NCBI GenBank assembly: GCA_934725575.1
Contig: CAKVCK010000014.1
Span: 1 to 64,000, forward strand
Length of the DNA: 64,000 bases
Direction of reading: 5' to 3'
Source: an uncultured Bacteroidales bacterium
Lineage (GTDB): Bacteria > Bacteroidota > Bacteroidia > Bacteroidales > UBA932
Under the pieces are notes generated by a model. The model made no database searches. It saw nothing but the letters and a program-made list of their open reading frames with translations, and was not told where the DNA came from. Shown piece by piece: positions 55,059-63,899 of the stretch. Both the position numbers and the translations under genes were made by a program. Numbering within the stretch: the stretch's first letter is position 1; every line of letters starts with the position of its first letter.

Positions 55059-55066
55059 CAAAGATA
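55059..55066 (-). promoter_or_regulatory. -7 box of the SGNH hydrolase gene
   Basis: TATCTTTG on the - strand gives a leader of about 30 nt before the ATG at 55024. Confidence 0.55.
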
Positions 55067-55200
55067 GCGATTTTTCCGGAAGGACACATACTCGGATTTA
55101 CGAGAGGAACATTTCCAAGCCAAAGTGATACACTCATGATCAAATTGAACCACGACAGGTGCGTTTTCTTTCCTTTTTGCGACTGTGGACTTAAAGAATA

Positions 55201-55674
55201 TTAGTCGGCAAGTTTCTTCCCTTCGTAAGCGACAGGATATTCCCCGAAATTCAGTTTCATCGAGATTCCGGAGTCGGTCAAAGTGCCGGCAAGGCCTGTG
55301 ACGGTGTACTTCGGGAAAGGCACGGTTCCGCCAGAGAGAGGAATTATACCATCAGCCGAAAACTCAATGGTTCCGTTCTTGACCTCGAATCCGACTCCTG
55401 GGACAGACACGTCCAGTGAAACCGGCATCTGAGGGACGAACTTCACCTTGTAGAACATAATGTCAAGGGTCTTGGCAGTCTCATCTATCCGCACCTCCAC
55501 CTTGACTTCCTCTGAGACATTATCGACACCGTCCACAGTCACGGTCATTGTCCCCGAATATTCATAATTCCCTGAGAGCGAAGGATCTTCCGCATCGTTA
55601 TTATCTTCGGAGCAGGACATTGTCAGCAGCGGCAGGGCCGCCAGCAAAAGCATAAAGATTTTCTTCATATTCAT
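55201..55674 (-). CDS. Calycin-like lipoprotein
   Basis: The 157-residue product has a lipobox (LLTMSCSED, Cys21) and one beta-rich domain (SLSGNYEYSGTMTVTVDG, then IEFSADGIIPLSG and TGLAGTLTDSGISMKLNF), matching the calycin-like family found next to TonB-dependent receptors. It may bind the ligand or heme/metal transported by the receptor (inference). Its start overlaps the receptor stop by one base and reads ATG-AAT-ATG. Confidence 0.78.
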   Translation of the reverse strand: MNMKKIFMLLLAALPLLTMSCSEDNNDAEDPSLSGNYEYSGTMTVTVDGVDNVSEEVKVEVRIDETAKTLDIMFYKVKFVPQMPVSLDVSVPGVGFEVKNGTIEFSADGIIPLSGGTVPFPKYTVTGLAGTLTDSGISMKLNFGEYPVAYEGKKLAD

Positions 55675-57908
55675 TAAAGATTGATTGATAGTCCTATTGT
55701 GAACCGGCGAGGCTTCCCTGTCTGGAAGAAAGAATTGCCGACAGACTTGAAATAGAAAACGGAATATTCAGTGTCGGCGAGGTTCTGCCCCCTGAGCCAA
55801 AGTTCCGCCTTGGATGTGGCCAGACGGACATCCGCACCTATCAAAGAATATGGTGGTTGGCTTATGTCGCCAGCTTCGTTCCAGTAGATTCTTCCGCTGC
55901 GATTGATGTCGGTGTTCAAGGAGATCGAACGCAGGAAACGTCCGCTGGTCAGGAACTTATAGCCGCATCTCAGGTATAGGGTGGATTCCGGAGAGTACGG
56001 TATCCGGTTGCCGGACCAGTCTTCACGGCCGTCATTATAGTCAACAAAACTGGCGTCCATCAGACTTCCGGCGAACGAAACGGAAAGGCCTTTCCACATC
56101 CAGAAAGCTTCCACCTCTACCCCAAGGCTTCGGGATCTGCCGGCGTTGGCCATCATACGTCCGGTTCCATTTCCGTAAGGGAAAACGGTCATCTGCTGGT
56201 TGCGGCAATCCACACGATAAGCTGTCACAGAAGCGTCAAGGCGGTGTCCACGGACATCAAGACCAATCCGGCCCTCTATCTCATAGTCAAGACATCGCTC
56301 AGGCTTGTATTTCATCATCGCTCCGGAGAGGTCATTCTGTCCGTCCAGATGTATTCCCAACTTTTCCATCATCCCGGACATCATCTTGTTCTGCAGGATA
56401 TCCGAAAAGATCTGCGTGTTGAAGCCTCCGGATCTGTAACCTTCGGAGACTGATACCAGTAACGACATATTCAAGCCTTTGGACCGCATACGTTTGGACG
56501 TGGCGTCATACGAGACCGACAGCTTCGGCTGCAATTGGGCATAACGCACCGCCTCCGTTCCGTTGCTCCTTGTGCTGAAAGGGATATATTCAGACATCGC
56601 AGGCGAGACGATGAAATGAATGTCCGAGCCTGAATCATAGCGCATCCGACTGGACTCAAAGTCAAGCCTCAATCCGGCAGTGAATGTCCAACGGCCTGTC
56701 TTGAAATATGACTCGTGGTAGGCCGCCACATTGCCGAGAGCGATGTTGAAATCACTGTAAATCAAGAAATTTTCTTCCTGAATATTCAATTTCCCCAATT
56801 CCTGCGGGATTCCGGAATTGGCGTTGTCCAGAATCAACGACTTTATACCGTCTTCCAGAAAACGCACAGGAGCGGACATCCGGTTCAGCTTCACCATCGC
56901 GAACAGTCCTGTCTGGCTGTCCCACCAAACAGGATGCGCCTTTGGTTTGAATATAAACTCCTGAGTCAAAGCACCTTGTTTCTGTTCCTGATTCAAGGTG
57001 AACATTGACTTAGGCGTGAAGTCCTGATCCATATCCATAGAATCGAAAAGAGCCTGAAGGCTTGTGACGGAACTGATTTTCCAGTTCCTCCATTCGGTCC
57101 TGAGACGAAACCCGTCCATCAGGGAAAATCTCCGGTAACCGCTTTTGTCGTTGTAATCCACGGGAAACAGTTCTCCTGTGTCTGGAATCCACCTTCGATA
57201 AGGGTAACCTGTCTGATCGATGTACGAGACTGTCAAGATGTTATCCAAAGAGGTCTTGCCGATTCCACCGACGAATCTCGCGCGGGCAGAGAATGAGTCC
57301 GATAGGCCGCAGGGACTCCTGTCATATTCATTAATAAAAAATCCGTCGGTGTGTCCGTAGGCAGCCGCAAAACCGAACCTACCCTTATAGGTCGAGAGTT
57401 TCGCTGACAAGGTGGAGGCGCTGCCATATTCAATGATGCCTCTTGTGCCTTGGTACGCATCGGGTGATAAAGTTTCGATTGAAAGGACTCCGAGCATCGA
57501 GTTGCGTCCGTAGAGGGTTCCTTGCGGGCCGTGAAGAAAATCAATCCTGCGGATGTCGGAGAAAGAGAAATCGTAGCAGTTCTTGTCCAGAATCGGCACG
57601 TCATCCACATAGAGTCCGATGACCGGATTGTCCATTCTGGAGCCAAGGCCACGGACATAGATTGTCGAGGTCATCGAAGTGCCGTAGTCCGGCATATTCA
57701 GTCCCGGAATCACGGATGAGAGATCCTTTGGAGACGAGATTCCTCTTTCCTCCATATTCATCATAGTCAACGGAGTGACGGAGGTCACCCCGGTGATTGA
57801 GGCCGACCGTTTCACGGAAGAGGTCACGACCGAACCGGTGATCGTGTCTCTCACTTGAGGAACTGACTGGAGAGCCATCAGCAATGATGTAGCAAGGGCT
57901 GTAAGCAT
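55674..57908 (-). CDS. TonB-dependent outer membrane receptor
   Basis: The 744-residue product has a short signal segment (about 1-18). A plug domain runs to about residue 150 (SPKDLSSVIPGLNMPDYG, IYVRGLGSRMDNPVIGLYVDDVP, FLHGPQGTLYGRNSMLG), and the beta-barrel ends RFTIGLSINL. It lacks the carboxypeptidase-like domain of SusC-type receptors, and no SusD is present. That suggests import of small molecules such as cofactors or siderophores rather than glycans. It is operonic with the calycin-like lipoprotein. Confidence 0.92.
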   Translation of the reverse strand: MLTALATSLLMALQSVPQVRDTITGSVVTSSVKRSASITGVTSVTPLTMMNMEERGISSPKDLSSVIPGLNMPDYGTSMTSTIYVRGLGSRMDNPVIGLYVDDVPILDKNCYDFSFSDIRRIDFLHGPQGTLYGRNSMLGVLSIETLSPDAYQGTRGIIEYGSASTLSAKLSTYKGRFGFAAAYGHTDGFFINEYDRSPCGLSDSFSARARFVGGIGKTSLDNILTVSYIDQTGYPYRRWIPDTGELFPVDYNDKSGYRRFSLMDGFRLRTEWRNWKISSVTSLQALFDSMDMDQDFTPKSMFTLNQEQKQGALTQEFIFKPKAHPVWWDSQTGLFAMVKLNRMSAPVRFLEDGIKSLILDNANSGIPQELGKLNIQEENFLIYSDFNIALGNVAAYHESYFKTGRWTFTAGLRLDFESSRMRYDSGSDIHFIVSPAMSEYIPFSTRSNGTEAVRYAQLQPKLSVSYDATSKRMRSKGLNMSLLVSVSEGYRSGGFNTQIFSDILQNKMMSGMMEKLGIHLDGQNDLSGAMMKYKPERCLDYEIEGRIGLDVRGHRLDASVTAYRVDCRNQQMTVFPYGNGTGRMMANAGRSRSLGVEVEAFWMWKGLSVSFAGSLMDASFVDYNDGREDWSGNRIPYSPESTLYLRCGYKFLTSGRFLRSISLNTDINRSGRIYWNEAGDISQPPYSLIGADVRLATSKAELWLRGQNLADTEYSVFYFKSVGNSFFQTGKPRRFTIGLSINL

Positions 57909-57916
57909 AACGGGCG

Positions 57917-57924
57917 CAAAATTA
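57917..57924 (-). promoter_or_regulatory. -7 box of the TonB-dependent receptor operon
   Basis: TAATTTTG on the - strand lies 8 nt before the ATG at 57908, so the leader is only about 4 nt. Confidence 0.5.
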
Positions 57925-57996
57925 CTCCCGACAAAGCCTTGGCGACTTATGAATATGTGATTTGGGTTTGGACTTTTTATGCAATGGACTTATCTC

Positions 57997-58079
57997 TCCG
58001 GAGCCGGAAGGTTATGGCGGCCTACGCGCTTCGCGCGCCCTATCCGGGCGAATGGCCGCCATAACCTTCCGGCTCCGGA
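57997..58079. repeat. 26-bp inverted repeat with nested hairpins (cruciform element)
   Basis: Positions 57997-58022 pair perfectly with 58054-58079. The 31-nt loop itself has two small hairpins (GCGC-TTC-GCGC and CGCCC-TATC-CGGGCG). It lies between the AraC-type gene stop and the receptor promoter. It may end the regulator transcript, act as an operator, or be a mobile GC-rich repeat. Confidence 0.75.
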
Positions 58080-58088
58080 ATGCCCCTA

Positions 58089-58850
58089 TTATTGCAAGCT
58101 TCTGAAGTCTGTCGGTGACATTCCCACAAGTTTCCTGAAAAAACGCGAGAAGTAGGCGGGATCCTCAAAGCCAAGCCTGTAGGACACTTCCGAGATCTGG
58201 ATGCCGTGATCGTGGAGAAGGGTTCTTGCCAGCGAAAGCCTTGCGTTTTCGACCCACTCTCCCGCACTGCGCCCTGTCTCGGACTTGACTACACGGTTCA
58301 GATGGTTAGGAGTCACGCCCAGTTCCTCCGCATAGCCGGACACTCCGCCGAACGGACGTGAAGTGTCAAAGACACGGCCAAGATAGGCGGAACAAAGTCT
58401 GGCTGACGCGGTTCCGTTGTTCTGAGGAATGACGTTGTCAAACTCTCCAAGCAGGACTTCCAGCAATCCTTGAATCGTAGGAAAATCTTCCGAGAACCGG
58501 GTCATCCTGATCAGAAGCTCATCGAAGAAAACCTTGTCCTCCATCGGAACAGTCATCACACTCGGCGCCCTGAGTCTCAGCACCCTATGTCCGGAATTAC
58601 GCAGCAGCCCGGAAGAGAACGCTCCCATATACCCGATGGAATCCTTGAAATATTTCACGGAATATGCCGACTGCGGCGGGATCAAGGCGCAATCCTGCCC
58701 CCGCAACAGATAGGGATGGCCATCGACATCCGCAAGCACCTCTCCGGAAATAAGATAGATGAACGACCAGTCCTCCCTGACCGTTTTTCCCATCGGTTGT
58801 GCGGTGATATGTCCCGCCGCGTTCAGCGGCCTGATCACGAATTGTCTCAT
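58089..58850 (-). CDS. AraC-family transcriptional regulator
   Basis: The 253-residue product starts MRQFVIRPLN and has an N-terminal cupin-like sensing part (WSFIYLISGEVLADVDG, LLRGQDCALIPPQ). The C-terminal double HTH of AraC/XylS proteins follows (GYAEELGVTPNHLNRVVK, then ISEVSYRLGFEDPAYFSRFFRKLVGMSP). The frame continues 26 codons upstream, but a -7 box (58859-58866, -) fixes the start at 58850. It probably controls the adjacent receptor or the divergent metallo-beta-lactamase-fold gene. Confidence 0.87.
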   Translation of the reverse strand: MRQFVIRPLNAAGHITAQPMGKTVREDWSFIYLISGEVLADVDGHPYLLRGQDCALIPPQSAYSVKYFKDSIGYMGAFSSGLLRNSGHRVLRLRAPSVMTVPMEDKVFFDELLIRMTRFSEDFPTIQGLLEVLLGEFDNVIPQNNGTASARLCSAYLGRVFDTSRPFGGVSGYAEELGVTPNHLNRVVKSETGRSAGEWVENARLSLARTLLHDHGIQISEVSYRLGFEDPAYFSRFFRKLVGMSPTDFRSLQ

Positions 58851-58858
58851 TTCCGATG

Positions 58859-58866
58859 CAAAAATA
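58859..58866 (-). promoter_or_regulatory. -7 box of the AraC-type gene
   Basis: TATTTTTG on the - strand lies 8 nt before the ATG at 58850, so the leader is only about 5 nt. Confidence 0.55.
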
Positions 58867-58959
58867 ACAAAAGAAAACCATCTACGAATTGTGCCACGAC
58901 AGGATAATTTGTCAAGTTTTATGTACATCTGCCCTTTGGTTTGATATTAATTTAGAAAA

Positions 58960-60189
58960 ATGAAAAGAATATTACTGGCATTGGCGCTGCTTGCGAACGT
59001 GCTCAATGTCTTCGCGCAGGCGCCGGAGTATCTGCCGGAATGGAAGGAAGGGTATCTTGACATCCACACGATCGCCACGGGAAGAGGTGACGCGGCGCTG
59101 ATTGTGATGCCGGACGGGACATCTATGATTATCGATGCGGGCGACAACGCCAAGGCGAAGGACACCCAGCATCCTGACGGAACGAAAAAGCCCGGCGAGT
59201 GGCAGGCGATCTACATAAAGCATTTCCTCTCACAGCTTCCTGACAAGGAAAACCTTGACTATGCGATGGTCACCCATCTTCATAACGACCACATCGGCAC
59301 GATAAAGGATGCGATTCCCGGCACGCACGGCTACGCGCTTTCCGGAATCACCCTCGTGGGCGAGAATATTCATTTCAACAAGTTGGTTGACAGGGCATAT
59401 CCTGACTACGGTTTTCCGTCCAGAGACAATGTCCTCAACGCGAACAAGGGATTTATCGAGCATTACATCAACTTCGTCAACTACTCCGCGGAGCACGGAA
59501 TGGCAGTGGAGAAATTCGCCATCGGGAGCAAGAGGCAGTTTATGATGGTGCACAACCCGAAGAAGTTCGCCAAAGACTTTGAGATCAGGAATTTGGCGGC
59601 GAACGGTGAGGTCTGGACCGGCCGTGGCAAGAAATCCGTGAAGATGTACAGCGGGGATCCGACCCTGTTCGATGAGAATATGAACTCCTGCGCCATCCGT
59701 CTGCGCTACGGTAAATTCTCATATTTCAACGGAGGCGACCTTTCCAGTGGGAACTGGCCGATCTTCAAGTCGCAGGAAAGGGATTTCGAGACTCCCGTCG
59801 CCAAGGTCTGCGGCAAGGTCACTGTGATGAAAGCCAACCACCACGGCTATTTCGACACCTGCAACGCGTTCTTTATGCAGACATTGTCGCCCCAGGTCAT
59901 CATAATCGACGCCAGAAGCCAGAATCATCCCGTGCCCACCACGATGACAAGACTATCCGATCCGCTGGTCTGGAAAGGAGACCGCGACTACTACATAACC
60001 GTGGACCAGGCCCGCAAGAAGCTCGGTGAGGAACTCTGGAGCAAATTCAAGCCGTGGGGCCACATTGTCGTCCGAGTCTATCCGGAAGGAAACAGCTACC
60101 AGGTCTTCGTCCTTGACGCGGACTCAACGGACTACCGCATAAAAGTACAAGTCCGAAGTCGTCAATCTGTAAACGGCGGATTTACTTGA
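58960..60189 (+). CDS. Secreted metallo-beta-lactamase-fold hydrolase, copy 1 (frameshifted end)
   Basis: The 409-residue product has a signal peptide (MKRILLALALLANVLNVFAQ) and an MBL fold like the ComEC C-terminal domain. It contains the zinc motif VTHLHNDHIG, VIDAG-like MIIDAGDNAK, NGGDLSSGNW, and MKANHHGYFD near the end. It is an inverted near-copy of the gene at 62141. One extra A in a short run at 60141-60144 shifts the last codons, so it ends VQVRSRQSVNGGFT instead of YKSEVVNL. Substrate unknown. A weak -7-like TACATCTG (58925-58932) lies upstream. Confidence 0.85.
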   Translation: MKRILLALALLANVLNVFAQAPEYLPEWKEGYLDIHTIATGRGDAALIVMPDGTSMIIDAGDNAKAKDTQHPDGTKKPGEWQAIYIKHFLSQLPDKENLDYAMVTHLHNDHIGTIKDAIPGTHGYALSGITLVGENIHFNKLVDRAYPDYGFPSRDNVLNANKGFIEHYINFVNYSAEHGMAVEKFAIGSKRQFMMVHNPKKFAKDFEIRNLAANGEVWTGRGKKSVKMYSGDPTLFDENMNSCAIRLRYGKFSYFNGGDLSSGNWPIFKSQERDFETPVAKVCGKVTVMKANHHGYFDTCNAFFMQTLSPQVIIIDARSQNHPVPTTMTRLSDPLVWKGDRDYYITVDQARKKLGEELWSKFKPWGHIVVRVYPEGNSYQVFVLDADSTDYRIKVQVRSRQSVNGGFT

Positions 60190-60375
60190 TGTTGATATAA
60201 GAGCTAATCGTTAGGGAGTACTAATAACATCTAATGTCACGGGGATATGAGCGAAAGGGTTTTGTGACCTTTACACACTGATAAATTAGGCAATAGGAGC
60301 CAATAAAATTTGCAAAATAAGGCAAAGCGAAGAGCGATTATCTGCAAAATAAGGCGTCGCCTCCATTTTTTTCAG
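60190..60375. other. Intergenic region with short direct repeats
   Basis: No gene is seen. TGCAAAATAAGGC occurs at 60311-60323 and 60343-60355, 32 bp apart, just before the promoter of the AAA gene. It could be an operator pair. Confidence 0.45.
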
Positions 60376-60383
60376 TAAATTTG
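60376..60383 (+). promoter_or_regulatory. -7 box of the AAA/DUF4143 gene
   Basis: TAAATTTG lies 24 nt before the ATG at 60408 and downstream of the two TGCAAAATAAGGC repeats. Confidence 0.55.
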
Positions 60384-60407
60384 CGATATCTATAATACTT
60401 GAAAGTT

Positions 60408-61712
60408 ATGCAAATGAAGCAGATTGTCATAGACAAAAGGACTCTGGAAGTTATATTAACTGACCAGAAAAATGAAGTTGAGACTTGGACAGATGAACAT
60501 CTGTGCCATAGAAATGAAGAGAGTTTGATTGACCTTGAAAGTCCTCAGGCTCAAGTGGTAATAGGTGTCCGTCGAAGTGGCAAATCAACATTATGTATGC
60601 AGACCCTTGAAGAAGCGGAAGTGAAATTTGCTTATGCGGATTTTGACGATGAACGCCTTGTAGGGATTGGAGCAAATCAATTGAATGATGTACTTGAAGT
60701 ATTATACAAGATTTATGGCTCTTTCCAGTATATCTTTCTTGATGAGATTCAGAACATAGAGGGATGGCCTTTGTTCGTAAACAGATTGCTTAGGAATAAG
60801 ATTCATGTTGTTCTGACTGGAAGCAATGCAAAATTGTTAAGCGGCGATCTGGCGACTCATCTCACAGGCAGGAGCAGTGAGATAGAGCTATATCCTTTCT
60901 CATTTGGGGAGTATTGCAAGATGAATGGGGTGGAGAGTTCATTGCGTTCTACAAAAGGAATCGCTGAACTTAGAAATTGCTTTGATGAGTATATAAAGAA
61001 AGGAGGCTTTCCTGAACTGATGGTTGTGAAGAATGGCAAGAAATATATTTCCAACCTAGTTGAAAATATTCTGAAAAGAGATATTGAGCAACGGTACAAT
61101 ATCTCCTTTCCTGCACAGTTTGAGAATCTTGCCCATCATTTGCTAAATTTATCGCCAACTATAGTCTCCGCTCCAGATCTCGCTGAATTATTCAACTTCA
61201 AGTCTGCTCATACAGCCCGTAACTATGTTTCGTACTTAAAACAGGCATATTTGCTTTCCGGCATCAAGAAGTATTCTCCTAAGAGTAAAGTCCGTGTGAC
61301 TCAAGAAAAGGTTTATCCAATTGATGTTGCATTGATGAATAAGAGAGAGAACGCATTTGTCGGAGGAAATCTTGGTTGGAGGCTTGAGACTATTGTACTT
61401 AATCACCTTCTTCGCAAGTGCAAATTGGAAGGATGGGATATATACTATCTAAAGGATCGTTCGGGAGAGTGTGATTTCATTGTTTGTGATGGAAACAGGG
61501 CTTTGCAATGCATTCAGGTTTCTTATGACATATCCGCCGCTGAAACACGTAAACGCGAGATTAATGGTCTGCTTCTGGCTTATAGAAAAACGAAATGTGA
61601 CAACCTTCTTCTTTTGACCGATCATATCTATGAAGAAATGGACATAAATGGTGTGCATCTAACAATAAAACCTGTATATGAGTGGTGTATTGACACTCTG
61701 ACGCAGCATTAA
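60408..61712 (+). CDS. AAA ATPase with DUF4143 domain
   Basis: The 434-residue product has an N-terminal P-loop ATPase (GVRRSGKST, residues 53-61; Walker B IFLDEIQN; VVLTGSNAKLL), then a DUF4143 C-terminal half with nuclease-like features (DRSGECDFIVCDG and CIQVSYD). This large prokaryotic family has no firm role; archaeal-type ATPases with DUF4143 may be mobile or toxin-like. The gene is clearly more AT-rich than its neighbours and holds only one TGAATAT-type word, which marks it as a recent arrival. A TTG 3 codons upstream is possible. Confidence 0.85.
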   Translation: MQMKQIVIDKRTLEVILTDQKNEVETWTDEHLCHRNEESLIDLESPQAQVVIGVRRSGKSTLCMQTLEEAEVKFAYADFDDERLVGIGANQLNDVLEVLYKIYGSFQYIFLDEIQNIEGWPLFVNRLLRNKIHVVLTGSNAKLLSGDLATHLTGRSSEIELYPFSFGEYCKMNGVESSLRSTKGIAELRNCFDEYIKKGGFPELMVVKNGKKYISNLVENILKRDIEQRYNISFPAQFENLAHHLLNLSPTIVSAPDLAELFNFKSAHTARNYVSYLKQAYLLSGIKKYSPKSKVRVTQEKVYPIDVALMNKRENAFVGGNLGWRLETIVLNHLLRKCKLEGWDIYYLKDRSGECDFIVCDGNRALQCIQVSYDISAAETRKREINGLLLAYRKTKCDNLLLLTDHIYEEMDINGVHLTIKPVYEWCIDTLTQH

Positions 61713-61739
61713 GTCAACGATGGCACAAAGTGAAATCAA

Positions 61740-61983
61740 TTTAGAAGCTGTTTTGATTTGTTTGAAATGTTCTTTGAGGTGAAAAAATCTTCATCTTCTT
61801 CCCGCTTCTTCAGTCAGATAGCACCACTATCTTCCTTGGAAGAAGCGGTCGAACCTGAAGTTTTTCACTCTCAACCCAGCGCCCGAACCGAGAGCAATCG
61901 AACTTGTTCGGATTGCCGAGGTGAGTAGCAGGGGAAGAGCTTGCTCTTAATCCTCAAACAAACAAATCAAAACAGCTTCTTTA
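61740..61983. mobile_element. MITE-like element with 21-bp terminal inverted repeats and TTTA duplications
   Basis: GAAGCTGTTTTGATTTGTTTG (61744-61764) is the exact inverse of 61959-61979, and both ends are flanked by TTTA (61740-61743 and 61980-61983). The 236-bp interior has no gene but contains nested hairpins (CCGCTTCTTC with GAAGAAGCGG, and AAGAGC-TT-GCTCTT). Perfect ends plus a 4-bp direct duplication are the marks of a non-autonomous transposon. No transposase is in the window. Confidence 0.75.
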
Positions 61984-62132
61984 TCGTGCGTGAAAGGCTG
62001 TTTCTGGCGCACAGAATATGCTTCCAGAAACCTCGGTGCGTCAGAAGGTCACTTCAACACACGGAATGTAGTTTCTCGAGCAACTGGTGCGCAAAAAGGT
62101 CTCTTTAGCGCACGGCAATGGTGTCTATGACA
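61984..62132. repeat. Three degenerate hairpin repeats of about 50 bp
   Basis: Starting near 61985, 62037 and 62088, three units share the pattern GTGCG, AAGG, a C/T-rich middle, then GCGCAC or ACACACGG. Each can fold on itself (for example GTGCGC with GCGCAC in the third). They fill the space between the MITE-like element and MBL copy 2. Confidence 0.55.
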
Positions 62133-62140
62133 GTCGTCAT

Positions 62141-63352
62141 TTACAGATTGACGACTTCGGACTTGTACTTTATGCGGTAGTCTGTGGAGTCCGCGTCGAG
62201 GACGAAGACTTGGTAGCTGTTTCCTCCGGGATAGACACGGACCACAATGTGGCCCCACGGCTTGAATTTGCTCCAGAGTTCCTCACCGAGCTTCTTGCGG
62301 GCCTGGTCCACGGTTATGTAGTAGTCGCGGTCTCCTTTCCAGACCAGCGGATCGGATAGTCTTGTCATCGTGGTGGGCACGGGATGATTCTGGCTTCTGG
62401 CGTCGATTATGATGACCTGGGGCGACAATGTCTGCATAAAGAACGCGTTGCAGGTGTCGAAATAGCCGTGGTGGTTGGCTTTCATCACAGTGACCTTGCC
62501 GCAGACCTTGGCGACGGGAGTCTCGAAATCCCTTTCCTGCGACTTGAAGATCGGCCAGTTCCCACCGGAAAGGTCACCTCCGTTGAAATATGAGAATTTA
62601 CCGTAACGTAGACGGATGGCGCAGGAGTTCATATTCTCATCGAACAGGGTCGGATCCCCGCTGTACATCTTTACGGATTTCTTGCCGTGGCCTGTCCAGA
62701 CCTCACCGTTTGCGGCAAGGTTCCTGATCTCGAAGTCTTTGGCATATTTCTTCGGATTGTGAACCATCGTGAACTGTCTCTTGCTTCCGATGACAAATTT
62801 CTCCGCAGTCATACCTCGTTCCACTGAATAGTTAACGAAGCCTATGTAGTTCTCAATGAACCCTTTGTTCGCATTCAAGACATTCTCTTCAGACGGAAAG
62901 TCATAGTCCGGATATGCCCTGTCAACCAACTTGTTGAAATGAATATGCTCGCCCACGAGGGTGATCCCGGAAAGCGCATAGCCGTGCGTGCCCGGAATCG
63001 CATCCTTCATCGAGCCTATGTGGTCGTTGTGGAGATGGGTGACCATCGCGTAGTCAAGGTTGTCCTTGTCGGGAAGCTGAGCCATAAAGTGCTTCATATA
63101 AATAGCCTGCCACTCACCCGGCTTCTTTGTGTTGTCCGGATGTTGTGTGTCCTTCGCCTTTGCGTTATCGCCGGCATCGATCATCATCGAAGTCCCGTCC
63201 GGCATCACAATCAACGCCGCGTCACCCCTTCCCGTGGCGATCGTGTGGATGTCCAGATACCCTTCCTTCCATTCCGGAAGATACTCCGGAGCTTGTGCGA
63301 AAATATTGATCGTGCCCGCAAGCATCGCCAATGCCAATAAAGTCCTTTTCAT
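62141..63352 (-). CDS. Secreted metallo-beta-lactamase-fold hydrolase, copy 2
   Basis: The 403-residue product (signal MKRTLLALAMLAGTINIFAQ, then the same VTHLHNDHIG zinc motif, NGGDLSGGNW and MKANHHGYFD) is the inverted partner of the gene at 58960. About 23 residues differ in the first half, yet 62244-62563 matches 59749-60068 of copy 1 base for base. It ends YKSEVVNL, the probable ancestral end. ATGs at 63355 and 63361 would add 1 or 3 residues. It has its own -7 box. Confidence 0.87.
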   Translation of the reverse strand: MKRTLLALAMLAGTINIFAQAPEYLPEWKEGYLDIHTIATGRGDAALIVMPDGTSMMIDAGDNAKAKDTQHPDNTKKPGEWQAIYMKHFMAQLPDKDNLDYAMVTHLHNDHIGSMKDAIPGTHGYALSGITLVGEHIHFNKLVDRAYPDYDFPSEENVLNANKGFIENYIGFVNYSVERGMTAEKFVIGSKRQFTMVHNPKKYAKDFEIRNLAANGEVWTGHGKKSVKMYSGDPTLFDENMNSCAIRLRYGKFSYFNGGDLSGGNWPIFKSQERDFETPVAKVCGKVTVMKANHHGYFDTCNAFFMQTLSPQVIIIDARSQNHPVPTTMTRLSDPLVWKGDRDYYITVDQARKKLGEELWSKFKPWGHIVVRVYPGGNSYQVFVLDADSTDYRIKYKSEVVNL

Positions 63353-63899
63353 CATAATCATTTTAATTACGGGACAAAAGTACATAAAAACTTGCGTTTT
63401 CAGGCCGATTGAATATGACTATGGCAAAAATCGGATATTGCTTCACGTCAGTCATCTCAGACAGCAATTGTGCCGAGGTACTTAACTTTCTGATAAGCAA
63501 CGAGGAAATACTATCATCCAGTACTGACATAGGCACCAGATAGTTATCCATTCAGATTGATTATTAACGTATTAGATGCCACGAGCATTTATTACGTCTG
63601 TTGGAAGTGCTATGAACCTTGGGAGTCATCGGGCCATCGTCGTCTGTTTCCGGACTTTACTTATCGGCATAAAATTACTACATTTGTCCTTAAAACCATT
63701 GGTACGGAAAGCAAAACCGCAAATCCACGGTTTGTCGCCACAAGCCTTGACGCGGAAACAACACAGCAAAAGCCAAGGCTCGTGACCGAAAGAACGGTCA
63801 TCCTACCACCGACAGGAACTTATGGCTAAATTAAGTCGGATTGTGATGAACCGGGCGCTTCCGGGACTGAAATGGACATATTAATAACTGTAATATTCA
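63353..63899. other. Intergenic region with promoter elements only
   Basis: The MBL copy 2 promoter (63375-63382, -) is the only clear element. Between it and the terminal lipoprotein gene, frames at 63557-63829 have poor codon use and no recognisable domain. A TACATTTG at 63679-63686 (+) could be a distant promoter for the last gene. Confidence 0.4.
63375..63382 (-). promoter_or_regulatory. -7 box of MBL copy 2
   Basis: TACTTTTG on the - strand lies within a sequence that also occurs, altered, before copy 1 (AAGTTTT-ATGTAC), so the promoters are homologous. Confidence 0.6.

Noticed and set aside
61744..61979. CRISPR-like or IS element reading
   Set aside because: There are no regular spaced repeats and no transposase frame, only terminal inverted repeats.
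63557..63829. 90-codon frame before the last gene
   Set aside because: Composition and residue pattern look random and no domain or start context supports it.
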